This document shows, in pieces, positions 1 to 6,633 of a DNA stretch of 15,193 nt. The DNA is from JBOGHU01 sp050742255 (GTDB lineage Bacteria; Actinomycetota; Acidimicrobiia; Acidimicrobiales; CADCSY01), in contig JBOGHU010000039.1 of NCBI GenBank assembly GCA_050742255.1, positions 1 through 15,193 on the forward strand, read 5' to 3'. Each line of letters starts with the position of its first letter. Position 1 is the first letter of the stretch. Position numbers and translations under genes: made by a program. The notes under the pieces are model-generated. The model was not told where the DNA came from. It did not search any database and saw only the letters and a list, made by a program, of their open reading frames with translations.

Positions 1-309
1 CTGGACCGCCTGGCCAGGCTGCTGCCGGCCGGGCCGCCGCCTGCCCTGCGGTCCCGGGTCCGCTTCCGGGTCCTCGCCGAGGTGGCGGGCCCGGGCGGGC
101 GCGCCACCATGCTGTGCGAGGGGGTCGATCCCTACGCCCTCACCGCCCGCTTCCTGGTCGAGGCGGCGCTGGCCGCGGCCACCGGCGGCGGGCGCACCGG
201 GGCCCTCGCCCCGGCCCAGGCGCTGGACCCCGCCGGCTTCCTGGAGGCGGTGAGTGGTGGGCCGCCGGCCCGGGCCGACGGGGCCACCTTGACCACCGTG
301 CTGGCGTAG
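1..309 (+). CDS. C-terminal fragment, saccharopine dehydrogenase-like (trans-acting enoyl reductase) protein
   Basis: The reading frame is open from the first base to the TAG at 307-309, so only the last 102 residues are present and the start lies left of the window. The fragment has a strand-like segment (SRVRFRVLAEVAG), then a helix with a spaced Tyr-Ala-Leu-Thr-Ala-Arg pattern and an Ala-rich stretch, then GALAPAQALDPAGFLEAV. This layout (an 'RATMLCEG.DPY..TA' segment, then 'G.L.PA..LDP..FL') resembles the C-terminal end of saccharopine-dehydrogenase-like or enoyl-reductase oxidoreductases. The NAD(P)-binding half would lie upstream and is not visible. Family assignment is by resemblance only; the substrate is unknown. 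An internal GTG at 82 is in frame but is not likely to be the start, because coding character continues upstream to the window edge. Confidence 0.5.
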   Translation: MDRLARLLPAGPPPALRSRVRFRVLAEVAGPGGRATMLCEGVDPYALTARFLVEAALAAATGGGRTGALAPAQALDPAGFLEAVSGGPPARADGATLTTVLA

Positions 310-350
310 CCGGGTCCCGCCTTCCGGGCGCCCGGCTCCGCAGGAACACC

Positions 351-356
351 TAGCCT
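351..356 (+). promoter_or_regulatory. -10 hexamer TAGCCT of a leaderless promoter
   Basis: TAGCCT ends 7 nt before the GTG at 364, so transcription would begin at or next to the start codon. There is no purine-rich Shine-Dalgarno in the gap and no clear -35. Confidence 0.5.
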
Positions 357-363
357 GCGATCG

Positions 364-840
364 GTGACCACCTACGTGGCGGTGTGCGGGGCGGGGGAGG
401 CCACACCCGCCGAGGTGGAGGTGGCGGAGGCGGTGGGTCGAGGGCTGGCCGGCGCCGGCGCGGTGGTCGTGTGCGGCGGGTTGGGAGGGGTGATGGAGGC
501 GGCGTGCCGGGGCGCCCGCCGGGCCGGGGGGATCACCGTGGGCATCCTCCCCGGGGACGACCGGTCCACCGCCAACCCCTACCTCACCGTGGCCCTCCCC
601 ACCGGTCTGGGTGAGCTGCGCAACGGGCTCGTCGTCCGGGCCGCGGACGCGGTGATCGCCGTGGGCGGGGGGTACGGGACCCTCTCGGAGATCGCCCTGG
701 CGCTCAAGACCAGGGTCCCCGTGGTGGGGCTCGACACCTGGGGGCCGAGCCGCGGCGGCCGGCCTGTCGGCGGGGTGGTCACCGCCGCCGACCCCGACGG
801 CGCGGTGGCCCGGGCCCTGCGCCTGGCCGGTGGCCGGTGA
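364..840 (+). CDS. LOG-family / TIGR00725-type Rossmann nucleotide-binding protein
   Basis: A 158-residue protein with the compact Rossmann-like fold of the SLOG/LOG superfamily. Visible are an N-terminal strand (YVAVCGAGEA), a glycine-rich nucleotide-binding turn CGGLGGVMEAACRGA (37-51), an LRN segment (85-87), and GGGYGTLSE (101-109), which corresponds to the family's PGGxGTxxE motif. Known LOG proteins of the lysine-decarboxylase-like group hydrolyse cytokinin nucleoside monophosphates. The shorter TIGR00725 proteins have the same fold but no firmly established substrate, so I do not assign the cytokinin reaction. The first Pro of PGG is Gly here. The GTG at 364 is chosen because it directly precedes the first beta strand and has a -10-like TAGCCT 7 nt upstream. 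The protein is cytosolic, with no signal peptide or membrane segment. Confidence 0.8.
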   Translation: MTTYVAVCGAGEATPAEVEVAEAVGRGLAGAGAVVVCGGLGGVMEAACRGARRAGGITVGILPGDDRSTANPYLTVALPTGLGELRNGLVVRAADAVIAVGGGYGTLSEIALALKTRVPVVGLDTWGPSRGGRPVGGVVTAADPDGAVARALRLAGGR

Positions 841-891
841 GGGGACCCACGGCCCGGCCCCACCGTCATGGCGGCCCGCCGCCGCCTCCCC

Positions 892-897
892 TAACCT
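892..897 (+). promoter_or_regulatory. -10 hexamer TAACCT of a leaderless promoter
   Basis: TAACCT ends 7 nt before the GTG at 905. It decides that 905, not the further in-frame codon at 830 inside the preceding gene, is the likely start of the glycosyltransferase. No -35 is apparent. Confidence 0.5.
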
Positions 898-904
898 CGA
901 TCGC

Positions 905-1654
905 GTGGTGCTCACCCCCACGCGAGCGGCCCCGTCCCGGGTCGACGGGCTGCACCACCGCGCCCCGCTCACGATCGATGCGGTCATCCCGGCCCGTGAC
1001 GAGTCCCCCACCGTCACCGCCAACGTGACCGCCGCCCGGGGATGCCGTTTCGTGCGGGAGGTCATCGTCGTGGACGACGGCTCGTCGGACGCCACCGCCG
1101 AGCTGGCGGCCGCCGCCGGCGCCAAGGTGCTGTGCCGCGACGGCTCCACCGGGTCCAAGGCCCTGGCCATGGCCGAGGGGGTGAGGGCAACCGACGCCGA
1201 CTCCATCCTCTTCGTCGACGCCGACTGCACCGGCCTCACCGCCTCCCACCTGGACGAGATCTGCGGCCCCTTCGCCGAGGGCCGGGCCACCATGTCGGTC
1301 GGTGCCTTCGACTACGGGCGGTTCTGGAACCCCATGGTCCTGCGGTGGCCGCCTCTGAGCGGCGAGCGGATCGTGCCCCGGTGGGTGTTCGAGGCCGTCC
1401 CTGCGGCCAAGCTGGACGGGTACACCATCGAGGTCCGCCTCAACGAGGTGATCGCCGAGGCCAGGCTCACCACCACGGTGCGCACGATGGCGGGCGTCTA
1501 CCACCGCACCAAGCGGGAGAAGCTGGGGCGGCTCGAGGGCGTCCGCCGCACCTGGTGGATGTACCGGGCCATCTTCTCGGTGATGTTCCCCTTCGGCGAC
1601 ATCCGCTGGCGCACCTACTGGTTCTACCTGCGCGGCCTGACCGTCGAGCGCTGA
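905..1654 (+). CDS. Glycosyltransferase family 2 (GT-A fold), possible glucosyl-3-phosphoglycerate synthase-like
   Basis: A 249-residue GT-A enzyme with the typical order of motifs. IDAVIPARDE (24-33) is the first strand and nucleotide-binding loop, VIVVDDGSSD (53-62) binds the nucleotide, and FVDADCTG (103-110) carries the DxD-type metal site. The acceptor half contains DGYTIEVRLNE and a basic, aromatic C-terminal tail, without clear membrane helices. VIPARDE-type GT2 enzymes include glucosyl-3-phosphoglycerate synthases and polyprenyl-phosphate transferases; the enzyme is short for the former, so donor and acceptor remain open. Its stop lies 6 nt before the debranching-enzyme start, so the two are probably one transcript and a role in glucan or glucoside metabolism is plausible. 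The frame stays open to 830, but that would overlap the previous gene by 11 nt and add a low-complexity leader; 905 is preferred because of its -10. Confidence 0.8.
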   Translation: MVLTPTRAAPSRVDGLHHRAPLTIDAVIPARDESPTVTANVTAARGCRFVREVIVVDDGSSDATAELAAAAGAKVLCRDGSTGSKALAMAEGVRATDADSILFVDADCTGLTASHLDEICGPFAEGRATMSVGAFDYGRFWNPMVLRWPPLSGERIVPRWVFEAVPAAKLDGYTIEVRLNEVIAEARLTTTVRTMAGVYHRTKREKLGRLEGVRRTWWMYRAIFSVMFPFGDIRWRTYWFYLRGLTVER

Positions 1655-1660
1655 CCGGTC

Positions 1661-3808
1661 GTGGCCGAGCGGTGGAACTACTCGGGGGAGGTCGCCTCCC
1701 TCACCTCGATCGACGGCCTGGTCACCCTGGTCGAGGGCTCGACCTTCTGCATCTCGGGCCGCTCGGGCGACGTCGACCCCGGCTCCACCCATGGCCTGTT
1801 CTTCCGGGACACCCGCCTTCTCTCCACCCTGGCCCTGCGGATCGGCGGTCTCCCCCTGGAGCCGCTGTCGGCGTTCGTGGGCGACCCCTTCGTGGCCACC
1901 TTCGTGGCCCGCGCCCGCCCCGGGCCGGGCCGGGCCGACAGCAGCCTGGTGGCCTTCCGCACCCGTCACGTGGGGCGGGGGATGCGGGAGGACCTGGTGC
2001 TGCGCAACTTCGCCGACCGGCCCGTCCACTGCGACGTCGAGCTGGAGCTCGACGCCGACTTCGCCGACCTGTTCGAGGTGAAGGAGGGGCGGGTGAGGCC
2101 GTCGCGGGGGGAGCGGACCATGGAGGTGAGCGACCACCGGGTGGTCTACCGGTACCACGACGGCGACGTCAGCCGGGGCGTCGTCCTCTCCGTGTCGGAC
2201 CTGGACCATCTCGAGCACCACCGGGCCGTCGCCGAGGTCATCCTGCCGCCGCAGGGGGAGTGGACGACCTGCCTGGAGGTGGCCGCGCTCATACAGGATG
2301 AGCAGGTCGCGCCCCGGTACCGCTGCGGCCAGCCGGTGGAGCGGGCCACCCCCACGCTGCGCCTCCAGCGCTGGCGCCGCCGCGTCCCGGTGGTCACCTC
2401 CGCCCCGCCCGACCTCGAGACCGTGGTCAGCCGCAGCCAGGAGGACCTGGGCGCCCTCCGGATCTTCGACCCCGAGTTCCCTGATCGGGCGGTGGTGGCG
2501 GCGGGAGCCCCGTGGTTCATGACCCTGTTCGGGCGGGACTCGCTGCTCACCTCGTGGATGGCCCTGCTGGTCGACCCCGAGCTGGCCCAGGGCGTGCTGC
2601 AGACCCTGGCCCGGTTCCAGGGGCGGCGGACCGACCCGGGGACCGAGGAGGAGCCGGGGCGGATCCTCCACGAGATGCGCTTCGGCGCCGCCGTCTCCCT
2701 GAGCCTGGGCGGCGGCGAGGTGTACTACGGGGCGGCCGACGCCACCCCGCTCTTCGTCATGCTGCTGGGGGAGGTGCGCCGGTGGGGGCTCGCCGCCGAG
2801 CTGGTGGAGGAGCTGCTGCCCCACGCCGACCGGGCACTGGCGTGGATCGCCGAGCACGGCGACCGGGACGGCGACGGGTTCGTCGAGTACCGGCGGGCCG
2901 GGCCCCGGGGGCTGCGCAACCAGGGGTGGAAGGACTCCTGGGACGGGGTCCGCTTCGCCGACGGCCGGTTGGGCGAGGGCCCCATCGCCATGTGCGAGGT
3001 GCAGGGCTACGTCTACGGCGCCTACGTGGCCCGGGCCCACTTCGCCGACGAGGCCGGGGACGAGGCCACCGCGGCGGTGTACCGGGAGCGAGCGGCGGCG
3101 TTGAAGCAGGCGTTCAACCGTGAGTTCTGGGTGGAGGACAGGGGCTGGTTCGCCATGGGCCTCGACGGCGACAAGCGGCCCCTCGACGCCCTCACCTCCA
3201 ACATGGGCCACTGCCTGTGGACGGGGATCGTCGACGAGGACAAGGCGGCGGCGGTGGCCCGGCGGCTGGTCTCACCCGAGCTGTTCACCGGGTGGGGGGT
3301 GCGCACCCTGGCGTCGACCATGGTGGGGTACAACCCGGTGAGCTACCACAACGGCTCGGTGTGGCCCCACGACAACGCCATCGTGGCCGCCGGCCTGATG
3401 CGCTACGGGTTCGTCGACGAGGCGTCCCGGGTGATCGCCGGCCTCCTCGACGCCGCCGTCGCCTTCGGCGGCCGCCTCCCGGAGCTGTTCGGCGGCCTCG
3501 ACCGGTCGGAGCTGGCAGTCCCCCTCACCTACCCCGCGTCCTGCTCGCCCCAGGCGTGGGCGTCGGCGGCGCCGCTCAACCTGCTGCGCACCATGCTCCG
3601 CCTGGACCCCTGGCTCCCGGAGGGCAAGCTGTGGCTGGCGCCGGTGCTGCCCTCCACGGTCAGCCGGCTCCGGGTGGACCGGATCCCCTTGGGCGGCGCC
3701 CGGGTGTGCGTGGAGGTCGACGGCGACGACGTGAGCGTGGAGGGCCTGCCCCCGGGCGTGGAGGTGATCCGCCAGCCCCGCCGGCCCCTGACCGCGGAGC
3801 TGCCCTGA
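1661..3808 (+). CDS. Glycogen-debranching-type enzyme (amylo-alpha-1,6-glucosidase family)
   Basis: A 715-residue protein with the two-domain layout of bacterial debranching-like enzymes. The N-terminal beta domain (about 15-210) has the signature 'GSTFCIS.R.GD...G..HGLFFRDTR.LS' seen in the glycogen-debranching N-terminal family. An (alpha/alpha)6 glucosidase domain follows (about 250-690). Landmarks are WFMTLFGRDSLL (from 285), GWKDSWDGV, CEVQGYVYGAY, NMGHCLWTGI and YHNGSVWPHDNA (from 562), all typical of the amylo-1,6-glucosidase C-terminal family. Members hydrolyse alpha-1,6 branch points of glycogen or related alpha-glucans; activity of this subgroup is less well studied, so the substrate is inferred. 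The GTG at 1661 follows the GT2 stop by 6 nt with no Shine-Dalgarno, suggesting translational coupling. No signal peptide is seen, so it is cytoplasmic. The gene ends 7 nt from the convergent GT4 gene. Confidence 0.88.
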   Translation: MAERWNYSGEVASLTSIDGLVTLVEGSTFCISGRSGDVDPGSTHGLFFRDTRLLSTLALRIGGLPLEPLSAFVGDPFVATFVARARPGPGRADSSLVAFRTRHVGRGMREDLVLRNFADRPVHCDVELELDADFADLFEVKEGRVRPSRGERTMEVSDHRVVYRYHDGDVSRGVVLSVSDLDHLEHHRAVAEVILPPQGEWTTCLEVAALIQDEQVAPRYRCGQPVERATPTLRLQRWRRRVPVVTSAPPDLETVVSRSQEDLGALRIFDPEFPDRAVVAAGAPWFMTLFGRDSLLTSWMALLVDPELAQGVLQTLARFQGRRTDPGTEEEPGRILHEMRFGAAVSLSLGGGEVYYGAADATPLFVMLLGEVRRWGLAAELVEELLPHADRALAWIAEHGDRDGDGFVEYRRAGPRGLRNQGWKDSWDGVRFADGRLGEGPIAMCEVQGYVYGAYVARAHFADEAGDEATAAVYRERAAALKQAFNREFWVEDRGWFAMGLDGDKRPLDALTSNMGHCLWTGIVDEDKAAAVARRLVSPELFTGWGVRTLASTMVGYNPVSYHNGSVWPHDNAIVAAGLMRYGFVDEASRVIAGLLDAAVAFGGRLPELFGGLDRSELAVPLTYPASCSPQAWASAAPLNLLRTMLRLDPWLPEGKLWLAPVLPSTVSRLRVDRIPLGGARVCVEVDGDDVSVEGLPPGVEVIRQPRRPLTAELP

Positions 3809-3815
3809 CGGGCGC

Positions 3816-4838
3816 TCAGCCCCGGGCCGCCACCAGCGACTCGAACAGCTCCAGGTGCTGCTGGACCATCCGGGCGGTGGAGAAGCGCCGCTCCACCTCG
3901 GCCCGACAGGCGAGCCGGTCGAGCTCGCCGACCCGGTGAAGGTGGGCGGCCATGTCGTCCTCGTCGTCGCAGAGGAACCCCGTCACGCCGTGCTCGACGA
4001 TCTCGGGGGCCGCCCCCTCCCGGAACGACAGGACCGGCGTCCCGCAGGCCAGGGCCTCGATCATCACCAGGCCGAACGGCTCGGGCCAACGGATGGGGTT
4101 GACCAGGGCCCGGGCCCCGGCCAGCAGCTCCAGCTTGTGGTCGCCGCCGACCTCGCCGACGTACTGCACGCGCTCGTCCAGCAGCGGGTGGACGAGCTGC
4201 TCGAAGTACTCGTGCTCGAGGGGCTCTCGCATCTTGGCCGCCATCAACAGGCGCACACCGCCCTGGTGGGCCACCAGCGCCGCCCGGCGGGCCCCCTTGT
4301 CGGGGGCCATGCGCCCGAGGAACAGGAAGTAGCCCCCGCCGCCGTCGCCCAAGGGGTACTCGGTCACGTCGATCCCGTGGTGGATCACCCTGGCGATGGG
4401 GACGCCGGCGGCCAGGTCGGCCTGGGACTGGGAGATGGCGATGAGGGGGACCCGGGCGCTGATGCTCCGGTAGATGTCGGTCAGCTCCTCGTCGAAGGGC
4501 CCGTGGTTGGTGGTGACCACGCACAGCTCGGGGAAGTGGGAGGCGTACAGGGGGCCGATGAGGCTGTGGTCGTGGATGATGTCGTAGCCCCGCACCGCCT
4601 CGTAGGCGTGGATCAGGTGGCGGAGCTCGGGGACGACCTGGCCCAGCCGGTAGGACTGGTCCCACGCGTAGGCCCAGCGGCGCTCCACCGGGCACGTCGA
4701 CTCGCCGGTGGTGAAGAGGAGGACGTCGTGGCCGGCGGCCTGGAAGCCCCGTGCCAGGCGGTCGACCACCACCTCGGTCCCCCCGTAGGCGGGGGGCGGG
4801 ACGGGCATCCAGGGCGGGGCGATGAGGGCGATGCGCAC
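3816..4838 (-). CDS. Glycosyltransferase family 4 (GT-B fold)
   Basis: A 340-residue GT-B retaining glycosyltransferase. The N-terminal domain starts with MRIALIAPPW and the glycine loop YGGTE (18-22), followed by IIHDHS (87-92) and TTNHGPFDEE. The C-terminal nucleotide-sugar domain has FLFLGRMAPDKG (171-182) and the E-x7-E motif in EPFGLVMIE (E253 and E261), followed by ACGTPV and GVTGFLC. This full set makes the family certain, but donor and acceptor cannot be read from sequence. It converges tail to tail on the debranching enzyme with only 7 nt between stop codons, which suggests a shared theme of alpha-glucan or glycoconjugate metabolism but not co-transcription. The GTG at 4838 starts exactly at the first beta strand and has TAGGTT 6 nt upstream. 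No signal peptide is seen. Confidence 0.9.
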   Translation of the reverse strand: MRIALIAPPWMPVPPPAYGGTEVVVDRLARGFQAAGHDVLLFTTGESTCPVERRWAYAWDQSYRLGQVVPELRHLIHAYEAVRGYDIIHDHSLIGPLYASHFPELCVVTTNHGPFDEELTDIYRSISARVPLIAISQSQADLAAGVPIARVIHHGIDVTEYPLGDGGGGYFLFLGRMAPDKGARRAALVAHQGGVRLLMAAKMREPLEHEYFEQLVHPLLDERVQYVGEVGGDHKLELLAGARALVNPIRWPEPFGLVMIEALACGTPVLSFREGAAPEIVEHGVTGFLCDDEDDMAAHLHRVGELDRLACRAEVERRFSTARMVQQHLELFESLVAARG

Positions 4839-4844
4839 GGGTGG

Positions 4845-4850
4845 AACCTA
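4845..4850 (-). promoter_or_regulatory. -10 hexamer TAGGTT of a leaderless promoter
   Basis: On the minus strand TAGGTT ends 6 nt before the GTG at 4838. It lies in the 43-nt gap behind the acyl-CoA synthetase gene, so the glycosyltransferase probably has its own promoter. Confidence 0.5.
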
Positions 4851-4881
4851 CCGGCGGCCGGGCCCGGTCCGGCGGCGGTGG

Positions 4882-6510
4882 TCAGCGGGGGCCCGACAGG
4901 CGGTCCCGGAGGGCGGGCTTGTCCACCTTGCCGGTGGGGTTGCGGGGGAGCCCGCCCACCACGCGCACCACCCTGGGCACGGCGTAGTCGGCCAGGCGGT
5001 CCCTGACCCAGAGACGGACCTCGTCGGCGTCGATCCCCCCGGGTGCGGCCGGTACGACGAACGCGGCCACCGCCTCGCCGGCCACCCGGTCGGGGATCCC
5101 CACCACGGCGGCGTCGGCGATCCGGGCGTGCTCACGCAGGAGGCGCTCGACCTCGGCGGAGAAGACCTTGTGGCCGCCGCGGTTGATCATGTCCTTCTCG
5201 CGGTCGAGGATGTACACGTAACCCTCGGCGTCGATGCGGGCCACGTCGCCGGTGCGGAACCAGCCCTCGGAGATGGCGGCGGCAGTGGCCTCGGGGTCGC
5301 CCTCGTAGCCGGTGGTGACCAGGGAGCCCCGCAGGAGGAGCTCGCCGGGCTGGCCGCACGGCAGCTCGTCCCCGTCCTCGCCCACCACCTTGGCCTCCAT
5401 GCACGGCAGCGGGCGCCCCACCGAGCCCGGCTTGCGGCGGAGCTCGGAGTCGAGCAGCACCGTCGCCGGCGAGTGGGTCTCGGAGAGCCCGTAGATGTCG
5501 TGCAGGCGCATCTGGGGCAGGCGCCGGCGCAGCTGGTCGATCGTCGCCCGGGGCATGGGCGCGCCACCGAAGCCGCCCAGCCGGAGGCAGGCCAGCTCCG
5601 GCCACGAGAAGCCGTCCACCCGCAGCAGCAGCTGCCACAGCGATGGCACCACGTACACCCAGCTCACCCCCTCCCCGGCGATGACGGAGACCAGGTGGCG
5701 GGGAGAGGCGTCGGCCACCAGCACGCAGCGGCCCCCGGCCACCAGCATGGGCAGGAGGTGGGCGTGGAGGGCGCTGATGTAGGTGAGGGGGAAGACGACC
5801 GCGGTGCAGTCGTCGGCGGTGAGCTGGAGGGCCCGGGCGTAGCTGAGCCCGCTGTGGACGCTGGCCCGGTGAACCACCCGGCTGGCCTTGGGCCGGCCGG
5901 TGGTCCCGCTGGTGTAGACCACGGCGAAGGCGGCGGCCTCGTCCGGGCGCTGGTCGGGCCGGTACGACCAGGGGCGGTGGCGGCCGGTGAGGTGGTCCCC
6001 GAGCGGTCTGGCCCGGTCCGGCGCCAGCCCGGCGAGGGAGCCGGCCCGGGCCAGGCGGTCGACCAGGTCGTCTTGGGCCAGGGCCAGGCCGGCCCGGGAG
6101 TGGCGGAGCTGGTAGGCCCACTGCTCGGGGGCGGTGCGGGGGCTCAGGCCCACCAGCACCGCGCCGGAGCGGGCGCAGGCGAACAGGGCCACGGCCAGGT
6201 CCAGCCCGTTGCGGGCCACGACGCCCAGCCGGTCGCCGGGCCCGACGCCCTCCTCGGCCAGGCGCTCGACCGCTCCCTCCACCAGCTCGGCGAACTCGGC
6301 GTAGGTGAGCTCGCCCTCGGGGGCGGTCAGGAAGGTGCGGGGGCCGAATCGGCGGACGGCCCGGTCGAGGACGTCGGGGAGCGTGGGCGGCCGGTTGGGG
6401 TAGCTCAGAGCCGGTGCCCCCAGCCACTCCTCGTAGGTGACGGCGCCGACGAGGTCCTCCTGGGCGAGGTCGTGAAGGTCCTCGCCGGCCGGCGCTGGCC
6501 CGGTCGTCAC
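4882..6510 (-). CDS. Acyl-CoA synthetase / AMP-dependent ligase (ANL superfamily)
   Basis: A 542-residue class I adenylate-forming enzyme of normal length with all core motifs. The P-loop is YTSGTTGRPKAS (199-210), the A5 motif YGLSETH (340-346), the A7 motif FRTGD (418-422), the hinge and A8 region DREKDMINRGGHKVFSAEVE (436-455), and the A10 lysine is K528 in NPTGK. It should activate a carboxylic acid with ATP to an acyl-adenylate and then form the CoA thioester in the cytosol. The acid could be a fatty, aromatic or other acid; the sequence does not tell. One oddity is that the residue after the P-loop lysine is Ala-Ser instead of the usual Gly. The GTG start at 6510 has TAGCCT 9 nt upstream. 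The gene is divergent from the lipoprotein gene and lies 43 nt upstream of the GT4 start. Confidence 0.92.
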   Translation of the reverse strand: MTTGPAPAGEDLHDLAQEDLVGAVTYEEWLGAPALSYPNRPPTLPDVLDRAVRRFGPRTFLTAPEGELTYAEFAELVEGAVERLAEEGVGPGDRLGVVARNGLDLAVALFACARSGAVLVGLSPRTAPEQWAYQLRHSRAGLALAQDDLVDRLARAGSLAGLAPDRARPLGDHLTGRHRPWSYRPDQRPDEAAAFAVVYTSGTTGRPKASRVVHRASVHSGLSYARALQLTADDCTAVVFPLTYISALHAHLLPMLVAGGRCVLVADASPRHLVSVIAGEGVSWVYVVPSLWQLLLRVDGFSWPELACLRLGGFGGAPMPRATIDQLRRRLPQMRLHDIYGLSETHSPATVLLDSELRRKPGSVGRPLPCMEAKVVGEDGDELPCGQPGELLLRGSLVTTGYEGDPEATAAAISEGWFRTGDVARIDAEGYVYILDREKDMINRGGHKVFSAEVERLLREHARIADAAVVGIPDRVAGEAVAAFVVPAAPGGIDADEVRLWVRDRLADYAVPRVVRVVGGLPRNPTGKVDKPALRDRLSGPR

Positions 6511-6519
6511 CGGTCGACG

Positions 6520-6525
6520 AGGCTA
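6520..6525 (-). promoter_or_regulatory. -10 hexamer TAGCCT upstream of the acyl-CoA synthetase
   Basis: On the minus strand TAGCCT ends 9 nt before the GTG at 6510, so the transcript would have a leader of only about 2-3 nt. The spacing is slightly longer than for the other genes, so the call is weaker. Confidence 0.4.
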
Positions 6526-6633
6526 CCGGTGGGCCGGCGGTCCGCAAGGCCCGTCCCCGGACGCCCGGCGTCTTCGAGCGGCGCGGCGTGCCGCCGCCTT
6601 GCAACCGGGCCGGCCAGGTGCTGGGGTCACTCC

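Noticed and set aside
866..3211. A 781-codon open frame on the minus strand.
   Set aside because: It lies opposite the GT2 and debranching genes, is low-complexity (His/Gly/Pro/Val/Glu), and arises from the high-GC third positions of the real genes. No family motif is seen.
3802..3826. Possible terminator between the convergent debranching and GT4 genes (GCCC-TGAC-GGGC or GGGC-GCTCA-GCCC).
   Set aside because: Stems are only 4 bp, mutually exclusive and without T-runs; expected by chance at this GC content.
4822..6633. In-frame upstream extension of the lipoprotein gene on the plus strand.
   Set aside because: It mirrors the minus-strand acyl-CoA synthetase and is low-complexity; the GTG at 6634 gives a proper lipoprotein signal peptide.
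6511..6633. Divergent intergenic region searched for a lipoprotein promoter, small ORF or RNA.
   Set aside because: Apart from TAGCCT for the synthetase, I see no -10 on the plus strand at leaderless spacing, no Shine-Dalgarno and no stable long hairpin.
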